Origin: Rubrivivax sp.
GTDB taxonomy: Bacteria > Pseudomonadota > Gammaproteobacteria > Burkholderiales > Burkholderiaceae_C
NCBI GenBank assembly: GCA_030681795.1
Contig: JAUXRG010000078.1
Location: 124,001-188,000, forward strand
Reading direction: 5' to 3'
Length of the DNA: 64,000 bases
Part shown: piece after piece, positions 10,365 through 19,700 of the stretch
How the letters are laid out: every line of letters begins with the position of its first letter
Position numbering within the stretch: the stretch's first letter is position 1
Notes under the pieces: generated by a model
Told to the model about the DNA's origin: nothing
What the model saw: only the letters and a program-made list of their open reading frames with translations
The model's database searches: none
Position numbers and translations under genes: made by a program

Positions 10365-12227
10365 ATGCCCTCCCAATCCCTGTCCTGGATCGCCCGCGCG
10401 CTGCGCGGACTGTGGTGGCTGCTCGACGCCAGCCGCCGTGCCCTGCTCAACCTGCTGCTGCTGGCCGTGCTCGTCGGCCTCCTGTGGGGCCTGCTGCGCG
10501 GCGGCACCCCCGCGCTGCAGGAGAAGACGGCGCTGGTGCTGGATCTTTCGGGGCGCATCGCCGAGCAGCGCAGTGCCGGCGCGCGAGACACCGCGATCAA
10601 GCAGCTGCGCGGCCAGGACAGCGGCGAGACGCGCTTGCGCGACGTCCTGGCCGTGCTGGACGCCGCCGCCAGCGACACGCACATCAGCCACGCCGTCCTG
10701 GTGCTCGACGACTTCAGCGCCGCCGGCCTGCCCACGCTGCGCGAGGTGGCCGCGGCGCTCGCCCGCTTCAAGGCCGCGGGCAAGCCCGTCGTCGCCTGGG
10801 GCGCCGACTACGACCAGCGCCAGTACTACCTGGCCGCGCACGCCAGCGAGGTCTGGCTCGACCCCATGGGCACCATCGAAGTCCAGGGCTACGGCCGCTA
10901 CCGCAGCTACTACAAGGACCTGCTCGACAAGGCGGGCATCAGCCCCAACGTGTTGCGCGCCGGCAAGTTCAAGAATGCCGCGGAGACCTTCGCGGCCAAC
11001 GCCCCATCGCCCGAAACGCTGGAGTCCGACGGCGCGCTCTACCGCAGCCTGTGGGACACCTGGACGGCCGATGTCGAAAAGGCCCGCCGGCAACCCGCCG
11101 GCAGCGTCGTGCAGGCCATCGACTCGCTGCCCGCCAGCCTGGTGGCCGCGGGCGGCGACCTGGCGCGCTGGGCGCTGGAGCGCAAGTGGGTCGACGCGCT
11201 GAAGACGCGCCAGGAGATGCGCGACGCGCTCATCGCGCGCGGGGCCAAGGATGAAGAGCACAAGACCTTCCGCCAGGTCTCGTTCAACGAATACCTCGGC
11301 CGCCTGAAACCGAAGACCGACGGCCCTGCGATCGGCGTCGTCGTGGCCGAGGGCGAGATCAGCGACGGCCAGGCCGGCCCGGGGCGCATCGGTGGCCGCT
11401 CCACCGCCGAGCTCATTCGCAAGGCGCGCGACGACGACAAGATCAAGGCCCTGGTGCTGCGCGTGGATTCCCCGGGCGGCAGCGCCTTCGGCTCCGAGCT
11501 GGTGCGCCGCGAGCTCGAACTCACGCGCCAGGCCGGCAAGCCGGTGGTGGTGTCCATGGGCGACGTGGCTGCTTCGGGCGGCTACTGGATCTCCATGGCC
11601 GCCGACGAAGTCATCGCCGACGAAGCCACCATCACCGGCTCCATCGGCGTGGTGGCCATGCTGCCCACGGCGCAGGGGGCGCTGGACAAGCTGGGGGTGC
11701 ACACCGGCGGCGTCACCACCACCTGGCTGGGCGGCGCCTTCGACGTGCGCCGCGGCGTGAACCCGCGCTTCGCGCAGCTCGTCCAGGCGAGCATCGATCA
11801 CATCTACCGCGACTTCACGGCCAAGGTCGCCAATGCGCGCAAGAGCACGCCCGAGCAGATCGACGCCGTGGCCCAGGGCCGCGTGTGGGCCGGCAGGCAG
11901 GCGCTGGCCCTGGGCCTGGTGGACCGCCTGGGCAGCTACGGCGATGCGCTCAAATCCGCCGCCACGCGCGCCAAACTGCCCGAAGGCTACCGGGTGAAAT
12001 ACGTGGAGGCCGAGCCGGGGCGGCTGGATCGCTTGCTGCAGCGTTTCGGTGTCGCGCTGGGCGTCGTGGCCGGCGCGCCCGTGGACCTGCAGGGCGCACT
12101 CGTGGCCCTGGGCCTGGCCCTGCCCGCGTCCGCCGGCGTGGCGCAAGACCTCGGCTGGCTGGCCGAGATGGCCGACAAGCGCCAGCCCTTCGCCGCGGTG
12201 ACGCACTGCCTGTGCACGGCGCCCTGA
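10365..12227 (+). CDS. sppA: signal peptide peptidase SppA, long (67K) type
   Basis: 620 residues, the usual length of the membrane-bound tandem-domain SppA. One membrane anchor lies near residues 24-45 (LLNLLLLAVLVGLLWGLL). The N-terminal domain supplies the general-base lysine region (RAGKFKNAAETFA); the C-terminal domain has VDSPGGSAFGSELV and the serine nucleophile in GDVAASGGYWIS, followed by ATITGSIGV. The enzyme digests cleaved signal peptides in the inner membrane. The start is the ATG at 10365 (MPSQSLSWIARALRG); the ORF-track start is far upstream, antisense to the AEC gene, and is not credible. Nothing downstream on the same strand is close, so it is probably monocistronic. Confidence 0.94.
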   Translation: MPSQSLSWIARALRGLWWLLDASRRALLNLLLLAVLVGLLWGLLRGGTPALQEKTALVLDLSGRIAEQRSAGARDTAIKQLRGQDSGETRLRDVLAVLDAAASDTHISHAVLVLDDFSAAGLPTLREVAAALARFKAAGKPVVAWGADYDQRQYYLAAHASEVWLDPMGTIEVQGYGRYRSYYKDLLDKAGISPNVLRAGKFKNAAETFAANAPSPETLESDGALYRSLWDTWTADVEKARRQPAGSVVQAIDSLPASLVAAGGDLARWALERKWVDALKTRQEMRDALIARGAKDEEHKTFRQVSFNEYLGRLKPKTDGPAIGVVVAEGEISDGQAGPGRIGGRSTAELIRKARDDDKIKALVLRVDSPGGSAFGSELVRRELELTRQAGKPVVVSMGDVAASGGYWISMAADEVIADEATITGSIGVVAMLPTAQGALDKLGVHTGGVTTTWLGGAFDVRRGVNPRFAQLVQASIDHIYRDFTAKVANARKSTPEQIDAVAQGRVWAGRQALALGLVDRLGSYGDALKSAATRAKLPEGYRVKYVEAEPGRLDRLLQRFGVALGVVAGAPVDLQGALVALGLALPASAGVAQDLGWLAEMADKRQPFAAVTHCLCTAP

Positions 12228-12278
12228 GCGGGACGCCACGTGCGGCCTGCGCAGGGCGTTGCGCCAGCGAAGGCCCGA

Positions 12279-12301
12279 GCCCTCTGTGGCGAGGGCCGGG
12301 C
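12279..12301. terminator. weak hairpin between sppA and ribE
   Basis: GCCCTC and GAGGGC pair across a 6-base loop, extended by four more pairs beyond a small internal loop. It lies in the 87-base gap between the convergent sppA and riboflavin synthase genes. There is no T-run. Confidence 0.3.
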
Positions 12302-12314
12302 GCCACCACAGGGT

Positions 12315-13031
12315 TCAGCGCGGCGGCAACGCCGCCGGCCGCGCCATCTCGTCCAGGCTCAGGCCCTTCTCGCGCAACAGCGCCTCGAGCGCCGGCTGCA
12401 GCGCGCCCAGGCGCTCTTCGATGGCTTCGCGCACGGTATCCACGAAGACCTGCGTCTGGCGCTCGATCTCGATATTCACGCCCGCGCCCACGTCCTTCTC
12501 GGCGAAGGTCGTCATGCGCAGCGTCTCGGGGATGAGCCAGACTTCGAACCAGCCGCTGCCGTCGCGCTCCCTGCGCGCTTCGGCCGCGGTCAGGCTGCAG
12601 CCGTTGACGGCGATGTAGCCCTTGGCAAACACGTAGCGCATCGAAGGCGCGGGCACGGCGATGCGCAGCACGAGATTGTTCTCCGGGCGGCGGATTTCGG
12701 TGACCCGGCCCATCACATCGACATGGCCCGACAGCGGGTGGCCACCGATCTCGGCGCCGTCACGCGCGGCGCGCTCCACGTTGACCCGGCTGCCCACCTG
12801 CAACGCCGACAGCGTGGTCAGCGACAGCGACTGCAGCATGACGTCGAACGCCGCTGCGTCGCCGTCCTGCAACGCGGTGACGGTGAGGCACACGCCGTCC
12901 ACCGCCACGCTGGCGCCTATGCCCAGCCCCGCCGTGAAGCCCGGCGGGAAGGCCAGGGTGAAGCTGCGAAGGCCCGGCCGCTCGGTGAGCGCGCGGACCG
13001 TGGCGGTGCCTTGAACGATGCCTGTAAACAT
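12315..13031 (-). CDS. ribE: riboflavin synthase alpha chain
   Basis: 238 residues from the ATG giving MFTGIVQGTATVRAL, the near-invariant start of this enzyme; the long N-terminal extension in the ORF track is spurious. It converts two 6,7-dimethyl-8-ribityllumazine molecules to riboflavin. The two lumazine-binding repeats are visible: GASVAVDGVCLTVTAL and ISGHVDVMG-like GHPLSGHVDVMGRV in the first, GYIAVNGCSLTA in the second. The protein is slightly longer than usual (about 200-220) because of a C-terminal tail ending RPAALPPR. No other rib gene is adjacent, and no FMN riboswitch was recognised in the 124 bases before the divergent gene. The symbol ribC is also used for it. Confidence 0.94.
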   Translation of the reverse strand: MFTGIVQGTATVRALTERPGLRSFTLAFPPGFTAGLGIGASVAVDGVCLTVTALQDGDAAAFDVMLQSLSLTTLSALQVGSRVNVERAARDGAEIGGHPLSGHVDVMGRVTEIRRPENNLVLRIAVPAPSMRYVFAKGYIAVNGCSLTAAEARRERDGSGWFEVWLIPETLRMTTFAEKDVGAGVNIEIERQTQVFVDTVREAIEERLGALQPALEALLREKGLSLDEMARPAALPPR

Positions 13032-13155
13032 GGGTGACAGCTTAGCAGCCCCGCTGCCGGGCGCGCCGCTCGTGCGAACATGCCTGGTCGTCGAAACCCC
13101 GGAGCTCGGTGGCCGGCCCCTGTGCGGCGCCCGTGCGGCCCCTCGGACCTGCTGG

Positions 13156-14781
13156 ATGTCCCATCTGAAGCGAATCGCAGCCCTTGCGCTGATCCTCTCC
13201 GGTGCCGCATGGGCCCAGCCTGCGCCCGCGGCGCCGCCGACCTTCGCCGAACTCGAAGCCGCAGGCGCGAGGGTCGGAGAGATCCGCATCCTCAGCCGGG
13301 AGATCTTCGACACCACCGACCCCAAGGAAGACAAGCTGCTCTTCCGCTGGGCGAACAAGCTGCACATCCAGACGCGCCCCGGCGTGATCCAGCGTGCGCT
13401 GCTGTTCAAGACCGGCGACCCCGTTTCCGTGCGCCTGATCGACGAGACCGAGCGCGTGCTGCGCGACCAGCGCTTTCTCTACGACGTGAAATTTCGCCCG
13501 GTGGCTTACCACGACGGCGTGGTCGACATCGAGGTCGAGACACGGGACACCTGGTCCCTGGACATCGGGGCCAGCGCAGGGCGCACCGGGGGTGCCAATA
13601 CCAGCGGCACGCAGGTCAAGGAATACAACCTGCTGGGAACCGGCATCTCCGTGGGCTTCGCCCGCTCGAACGAAGTCGATCGTTCGAGCAACGAGTTCGA
13701 GATCTCCAACGAGCGCGCCTTCGGCAGCCGCATCTCGCTGGGCTACAGCCATGCCCGCAACAGCGACGGCCGGCGCGACGCGGCCTCGGTCGTGCGCCCC
13801 TTCTACGCGCTCGATACGCGCTGGGCGGCCGGCGTCACGGCCTCCAAGGACGACCGCATCGACGCCATCTACAACGCCGGCAACGTGGTCAGCCAGTACC
13901 GCCACCGCCTGAACCAGGCCGAGGTCTTCGGCGGCTGGTCCCAGGGCCTGGTCGACGGCTGGGTGCGGCGCTACTCGCTGGGTGTGAGCTTGCAGGAGGA
14001 TGCCTTCGTGCCCGAACCCGGCCGGGTCGCGCCGGCCCAGCTGCCACCCGACCAGAAACTGGTGGTGCCCTTCGTGCGTTACGAGCGGATCGAGGACCGC
14101 TTCGAGCGCGAGCTCAACCGCAACCTGATCGGCCGGCCCGAATTCTTCGCGCTCGGCCTGGCCTCGACGGTGCAGCTGGGTTGGGCCGCCACCGGCCTGG
14201 GGTCCAGCCAGAACGCGCTGCTGTACTCGGGCTCGGTGAGTCGCGGATACGAGCCCGCAGCGGCCCACACCCTCATCACCTCGGCCCGGATCTCCGGGCG
14301 GCTCACCGGCGGCGAGGTGCGGCGCCAGCGCCTGGGCGTCCAGGCCCAGTACTACCTGCCACAGAGCCGGCACTGGCTGTTCTACGCCTCGGCGGCCGGG
14401 GACGGGCTCACCCGCCCGGACCCTTCCGAGCTGCTGATGCTCGGCGGCGACAACGGGCTGCGCGGCTATCCGCTGCGCTACCAGAGCGGCGAGCGACGGG
14501 CCCAGTTCACGGTCGAGGAGCGCTTCTACACCGACCTCTACGTCTGGCAACTGTTCCGCATCGGCGGCGCGGCGTTCTTCGACGCGGGCCGCGCCTGGGG
14601 TGGCCCCAACGTGAACACCCTCAACCCCGGCTGGCTGAGCAACGCCGGCTTCGGGCTGCGCATCGTCAGCGCCCGTTCCGCGTTCAGCAACGTGCTCCAC
14701 GTGGACCTGGCCTTCCCGTTGAATGCCGCCGCCGACATGCGCAAGGTGCAGTTCCTCGTCAAGACCAAGACGAGCTTCTGA
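13156..14781 (+). CDS. Omp85-like outer-membrane beta-barrel protein
   Basis: 541 residues from ATG 13156, which gives a clean signal peptide (MSHLKRIAALALILSGAAWA-QPAP). After it comes a short POTRA-like segment (about residues 35-130: GVIQRALLFKTGDPVSVRLIDETERVLRDQRFLYDVKF). The rest alternates polar and hydrophobic residues like a barrel. The C-terminal half has GGDNGLRGYPLRY, matching the conserved RGY loop of BamA/TamA/FhaC proteins, and the chain ends in Phe (KTKTSF), the usual signal for BAM-mediated insertion. It therefore sits in the outer membrane. Its client, if any, is unknown: no TamB, passenger or secreted partner is adjacent. The last 23 bases overlap the convergent signalling gene. 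Confidence 0.82.
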   Translation: MSHLKRIAALALILSGAAWAQPAPAAPPTFAELEAAGARVGEIRILSREIFDTTDPKEDKLLFRWANKLHIQTRPGVIQRALLFKTGDPVSVRLIDETERVLRDQRFLYDVKFRPVAYHDGVVDIEVETRDTWSLDIGASAGRTGGANTSGTQVKEYNLLGTGISVGFARSNEVDRSSNEFEISNERAFGSRISLGYSHARNSDGRRDAASVVRPFYALDTRWAAGVTASKDDRIDAIYNAGNVVSQYRHRLNQAEVFGGWSQGLVDGWVRRYSLGVSLQEDAFVPEPGRVAPAQLPPDQKLVVPFVRYERIEDRFERELNRNLIGRPEFFALGLASTVQLGWAATGLGSSQNALLYSGSVSRGYEPAAAHTLITSARISGRLTGGEVRRQRLGVQAQYYLPQSRHWLFYASAAGDGLTRPDPSELLMLGGDNGLRGYPLRYQSGERRAQFTVEERFYTDLYVWQLFRIGGAAFFDAGRAWGGPNVNTLNPGWLSNAGFGLRIVSARSAFSNVLHVDLAFPLNAAADMRKVQFLVKTKTSF

Positions 14782-16687
14782 GGCCCTCATCCAGGATCCA
14801 CACATCCTGGCTTTCCAGGCTGTCCCGGATATCCAGCAAGCGGTTGATGACGCTGTGCGTCAGCCGATGCCCGCCCCCGAGGACCAAGGCCGCGTCGCGT
14901 GTATGAATCGGGGCTGCGAGAACCATGCCCGCCTTCAGGGCACGCAGCGAGAACTGACTGCGCACCGGGCCTTGGCCCCCTGCGTTCGGTGGCCCTTCGG
15001 CATCCGACTTGCCGGCCGAGCCCTGGGCCGCGGGGAGCGCCGCCTCGATGATGCGCAGATAGTGATCGGGAGACTGCGGCGTGAACACTTCGGCCATGGC
15101 TTGCTGGACGGCCTCATGCAACGCGCGCGCCTTGGCCGGCTTGACGAGAAAACCATTGATGTCCAGCGCGATGGACTGGACCACCACGCTTTGCTCGGAG
15201 TGCGATGACAACAGCACGACCCGGATGTCGTGCGCAGCCGGGGTCCGCCGGGAGCGGATGAGCCGGACCAGATCCAGCCCGCTGGACGCGCCCAGGTCGA
15301 CGTCGGTGATGACCAGTCCGTAAGTGGACACGGCCAACCGCTGCAAGGCCTCGTCCACGTCCCTGGCGGTATCGACACGTCCCAGCCCGCGTTGCTCGAG
15401 CAATTCGGCATAGGTTTCGCGCTGGAAATCCTCATCCTCCACGAGCAGGATGTCCACCGCCTGTGGCGCGGCGTGGGCTTGAACGGACGGCAGCTTCCAG
15501 CCCGCGATCCACCCCGGAATGGCTTGCGCCGGCATGGGCCGGGCGATCAGGTAGCCCTGGGCGATGTCGCACCCCATGGCGCGCAGCATGTCCCACTGCT
15601 CATGGGTTTCGATGCCTTCGGCGGTCACCTTCAAGCCCAGCTTTCGTGCGATGTCCAGGCTCGACTCGACGACGATGCGGGTGGCTTCGTGCCTGGCGGC
15701 CTCCTTCACGAAGGATCGGTCGATCTTGAGCTCGGTAAACGGCACCCGCGTCAATTGCTGCAAGGAGGAATATCCCGTCCCGTAGTCGTCGATGGACAGG
15801 CCAAAACCCTGCATCCGCAGCCTGATCAGATTTTCCAGGCTGGGGCCGACGGCGCCCATGGCCGCGGTCTCGGTCACCTCCAGAATCATCTGGGCAGGCT
15901 CCATGCCCTGCTTGGTCGTCACGTCGGAGATGCGCTCGGCCAGTTCCACCCGCGCCAGCGAACTCAGCGAGAGGTTGACCGACATCGAAAGCGAGAGGCC
16001 CTGTTCCTTCCAATGCCGGCCCACGGCGGCGGATTGCGCCAGGACGACCCAGGTCAGGCTGTCCATCAGCCCATGGGCTTCCACGGCGTCGAGAAAGTCG
16101 CCCGGCGCCAGCAGACCCCGTGACGGGCTGTTCCAGCGCACCAGGGCCTCCACCCCCACGACCCGGCCGCTGGCCATCTCCACCTTCGGCTGGAAATAGG
16201 GCACGAATTCCCCGGCCTTCAAGGCATGGGCCAGCTCCTCCTTCGGTATCTCCGCCTTGACCGCCTGCCCACCCTTGGTGCGATGGCCGGATTGGTAGCT
16301 CGCCAGGAGGTCGAGCAGCTTGGCGCGCGAAGGCGGTTTGGACATGATGCCCAGCACATTCAGCTCGTAGGCCTGGGCCATGGCCTTCACCGAGCCCAGC
16401 ATCGCATCGCTCAGGCCGCTCACCAGGATGATGGCGACCTCGTGGCGGGTCTGCGCCAGGTTGCGCATCAGGGCCATGCCATCCATCTCGGGCATGTCGA
16501 TGTCGCACAGCAGGACATCCACCGGTGCCGCCGGGTCGCGCAGCGCCTGCAGCGTGGTGCGGCCGTTTTCCGCCTGGAGCACCTGCCGGGCACCGAGCTT
16601 GCCCAGCAGCATGGCCAACGCTTCGCGCTGCAAGGGCTCATCCTCGGCGATCAGGAAACGCAGACTGGCGATTTCTTCTTTTCCCAT
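14759..16687 (-). CDS. REC-EAL-REC response regulator (c-di-GMP phosphodiesterase)
   Basis: 642 residues. The first receiver (about 10-130) has IAEDEP and the phospho-acceptor in CDIDMPEMDG, with K in IMSKP. The EAL domain (about 150-390) has EALVRW, SVNLS, LEVTET, DDYGTGYSS, LKIDRSF and AEGIET, so it should hydrolyse c-di-GMP. A second receiver (about 410-530) has LVEDEDFQRE and TDVDLGASSG. The last ~80 residues (LRALKAGMVLAAPIHTRDAA...) resemble the short module often attached to HD-GYP regulators. Start: ATG 16687 has an AAAGGGGG ribosome-binding site. An alternative at 16726 overlaps the previous stop as TAATG. It lies directly after a hybrid kinase that can phosphorylate REC proteins, its likely partner. 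Confidence 0.9.
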   Translation of the reverse strand: MGKEEIASLRFLIAEDEPLQREALAMLLGKLGARQVLQAENGRTTLQALRDPAAPVDVLLCDIDMPEMDGMALMRNLAQTRHEVAIILVSGLSDAMLGSVKAMAQAYELNVLGIMSKPPSRAKLLDLLASYQSGHRTKGGQAVKAEIPKEELAHALKAGEFVPYFQPKVEMASGRVVGVEALVRWNSPSRGLLAPGDFLDAVEAHGLMDSLTWVVLAQSAAVGRHWKEQGLSLSMSVNLSLSSLARVELAERISDVTTKQGMEPAQMILEVTETAAMGAVGPSLENLIRLRMQGFGLSIDDYGTGYSSLQQLTRVPFTELKIDRSFVKEAARHEATRIVVESSLDIARKLGLKVTAEGIETHEQWDMLRAMGCDIAQGYLIARPMPAQAIPGWIAGWKLPSVQAHAAPQAVDILLVEDEDFQRETYAELLEQRGLGRVDTARDVDEALQRLAVSTYGLVITDVDLGASSGLDLVRLIRSRRTPAAHDIRVVLLSSHSEQSVVVQSIALDINGFLVKPAKARALHEAVQQAMAEVFTPQSPDHYLRIIEAALPAAQGSAGKSDAEGPPNAGGQGPVRSQFSLRALKAGMVLAAPIHTRDAALVLGGGHRLTHSVINRLLDIRDSLESQDVWILDEGLRSSSWS

Positions 16688-16725
16688 CAAACCCCCTTTC
16701 CCCGCCGACCCGGCCGTGGGAGGCA

Positions 16726-19700
16726 TTACGGCAATATCCGCTCAAGCTGTAGCAATGCGTTGTCAAATCTTGCCTGGCCGCGCGCGATGGCATCCCCATC
16801 GCCGTCGCGGCCGGCCTGCTCCAGCGCCTCGCAGGCCGCAGCGAATTCGCTGGCGCCAATCATCCTGGCCGCGCCCTTCATGCGATGCGCAAGCTGGGTG
16901 ACCGCGGCCAGGTCATGCTCGGCGATGGCGCGGGCCAGCGCCCGGGCATCCGGCTGGTTGGCCTTGCGGAAGCGGGCCAGCACCCGCCTCTCCATATCCG
17001 CGTCGCCGCCTGACAGTTCGTGCAGCACCGCGAGATTCAAAGTCCCGGCCAGGGCGCCCGGCGGCTCGGCGGGCTCCGCCTGCAGCAACTTCTCGTCGCC
17101 CGGCTCCGCCGGCGGCGGCAGCAGCCGCGCGAGCTTGTCTTTCAGGGTGCGCAGATCGGCAGGCTTGACCAGGACGTCGTCCATTCCCTGGGCCGTGCAG
17201 CCGTCGGCAACGTCATTCATGGCGTTGGCGGTCCAGGCCAGGATGGGCGTGCGCTTGCGTCCCGTTTCGGCCTCCTGGCGGCGAATCTCGCGGGCCAGCT
17301 GGTAGCCGTCCATATCGGGCATGTGGCAGTCCGTGATGAGCAGGCCGTAGCTGCAACTCTCCCACTTGCGCAAGGCCTCGTCGCTGCTGCTCGCCTGCTC
17401 CGACGCATAGCCCAGCGCGCGCAGCTGCGCCGTGAGCACCTCACGATTGGTGACATGGTCGTCGACCAGCAGCACCAGCGTGCCCGTAGCCAGCGCCACG
17501 GCCACCGAGGGTGCGTCGGCGGCCATGAATGCCGCGGCCGGCGCACGGGCGGACTCCTGCGCGGCCCGCAGCTCTCCGATCTCGATCACCGGCAAATCCA
17601 GGGTCAGGCTCAGCGTCGTCCCCTGCCCGGGGACGCTTTGCATTTCGATGCGGGCCTGCATCATGTCGGCCAGGCGCTGGCAGATCGCCAGCCCCAGGCC
17701 GGTGCCGCCATGGCGCCGCGTGGTTTCGGCATCGGCCTGGCTGAAAGGCTGGAACAACCGGGCCTGCACTTGCGGGCTGATGCCCATGCCGGTGTCGGAC
17801 ACGCTGATGCGCACGCGGTCCAGGCCGGGCTGATGTTGCAGCAACTCGGCCTTGATTTCGACCTGGCCGCGTTCGGTGAATTTGATGGCGTTGGAAACGA
17901 AATTGTTGAGGATCTGGCGCAGGCGCAGCCTGTCCACCATCACCGCCGGGCTGATGTCCGGCGAGATGCGGTGGACGAGCCGCAGCCCCTTGCTGCCGGC
18001 CACGGGCCTGAAGAAACTCGCCGTCAATTCGACCATTTCGGCAATCGAGGCGGGCTCGGGGTGGATCGCCAGCTTGTCCGCCTCGATCTTCGAGAAGTCG
18101 AGGATGTCGTCGATGATCCGCAGCAGCGACCTTCCGGACTGCTGAGCCACCGCGAGCATGCGCGTCTGTTCGCCGTTCAGGCGTTGCAGGGCCAACAGCT
18201 CCAGCATGCCCAGGAACGCATTCATCGGCGTGCGGATCTCGTGGCTCATGGTGGCCAGGAAGGTATCTTTCACCCTCGTCAGCCGTTCGGCCTCTTGCCT
18301 CGCCCGGTCCAGATCGGCGGTGCGCACGAGCACCGTCTGCTCCAGATTGGCCTGGTACTCGACCAGCGCCTGCTCGGTGCGCCTGCGGCTGATCGCACCG
18401 GCCACGATATCGGCCACCGAAGTGAAGAACTGGTCCCGCGCCGGCGAGCGCTCGAAGTCGATCGGCAGATACACCATCAGCACGCCCAGCACCTGGCCAT
18501 CGGACACGAGCGGGGCGGCGTAGTGGCCGTGATCCTTCATGCCGAGGTAGTGCGTGCCGTGCCGCGCATCCAGTGACTGGGCGTACTGCAGCTGGCCGCT
18601 CGCCGCGGCCTGGCCACAATGGCAGTGGCCCAGGGCCACGTTGCCGCACAGCGAAGTGATTTCGGGCGGCAGGTTCCGCGCCACCAGCAGGCGCAGCGAT
18701 GGCGCCGATTCATCCTTGACGAAGATGCCGCCCAGGGGTTGGGCTGTCAGCCAGGAGACCCTCAGCAGCTTGTCCAGGGATCGCTCGAGCACGTCCTCCA
18801 GCGGGCTGTTCGCCATGCTGATTTCCAGCAACTCGTGCAGCGTGTCTTGCTGTTCCCGGTCACGCTGGGCCTGGGTCTGTGCGGCCCTGCGCTCGGTGAC
18901 ATCTCGGGTGATCTTGGCAAAGCCCATCAAGGCCCCGGCGTGGTCGCGGATGGGGGAGAGGACCACATCGGCGAAGAAGCGCGAGCCGTCCTTGCGCACG
19001 CGCCAGGCTTCATCCTCGCAGCGGCCGTCACGCTCGGCGAGTGCCAACAAGCGGGCAGGCTTGCCGGCGGCGACGTCCTCGGGCGTGTAGAAGCGCGACA
19101 TCGGCTGGCCGACGATTTCCAGTTCGTGATAGCCATGGAGCCGGAATGCACCCTCGTTCCAACTCACGACATGCCCTTCCAGGTCGATCATGACGATGGC
19201 GTAATCCCGGATGCTGTGGGTCATCAGGCGCATGCGCTCTTCGTTCTGGCGCAGCGCCTGCTCCGCGGTTTTGCGTTCGGTGACGTCGGTGAGCGCCACG
19301 ATGACATGGCGGTCCTCGCCGAACTTCAGCGTGGACAGGCTCACTTCCAGAAGAATCTCGCGCCCGTCCTTGCGCACGCCCAGCACCTTTCGGCCCAGGC
19401 CCATCACCTTGGGCACCTGGCTGTCCGCAGCGACCGTGCTGTCCAGGTAGGCATAGCGCATGGCCTTGTGCTGCACATGCAAACGCGCGGGAATCAGCAA
19501 CTCCACCGGCTGGCCCAGCAGCTCCTGTTGCGAGTACCCGAAGGTCGGCTCCGCCGTCCGATTGGCGCGCAGGATATGGCCCAGGCCATCGACCAGCAGC
19601 ATGGCGCCGGGCGCCGCGTCGAAGACGTGGTTGGCGTACTCCGCGCTGTAGCTTGCGGCCGCATTTGTGCGGGAGATTTCCTGCTCCCGCGCCACTATCC

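Noticed and set aside
12968-13155. FMN riboswitch upstream of riboflavin synthase
   Set aside because: The 124 bases before ribE contain no recognisable conserved FMN-element segments.
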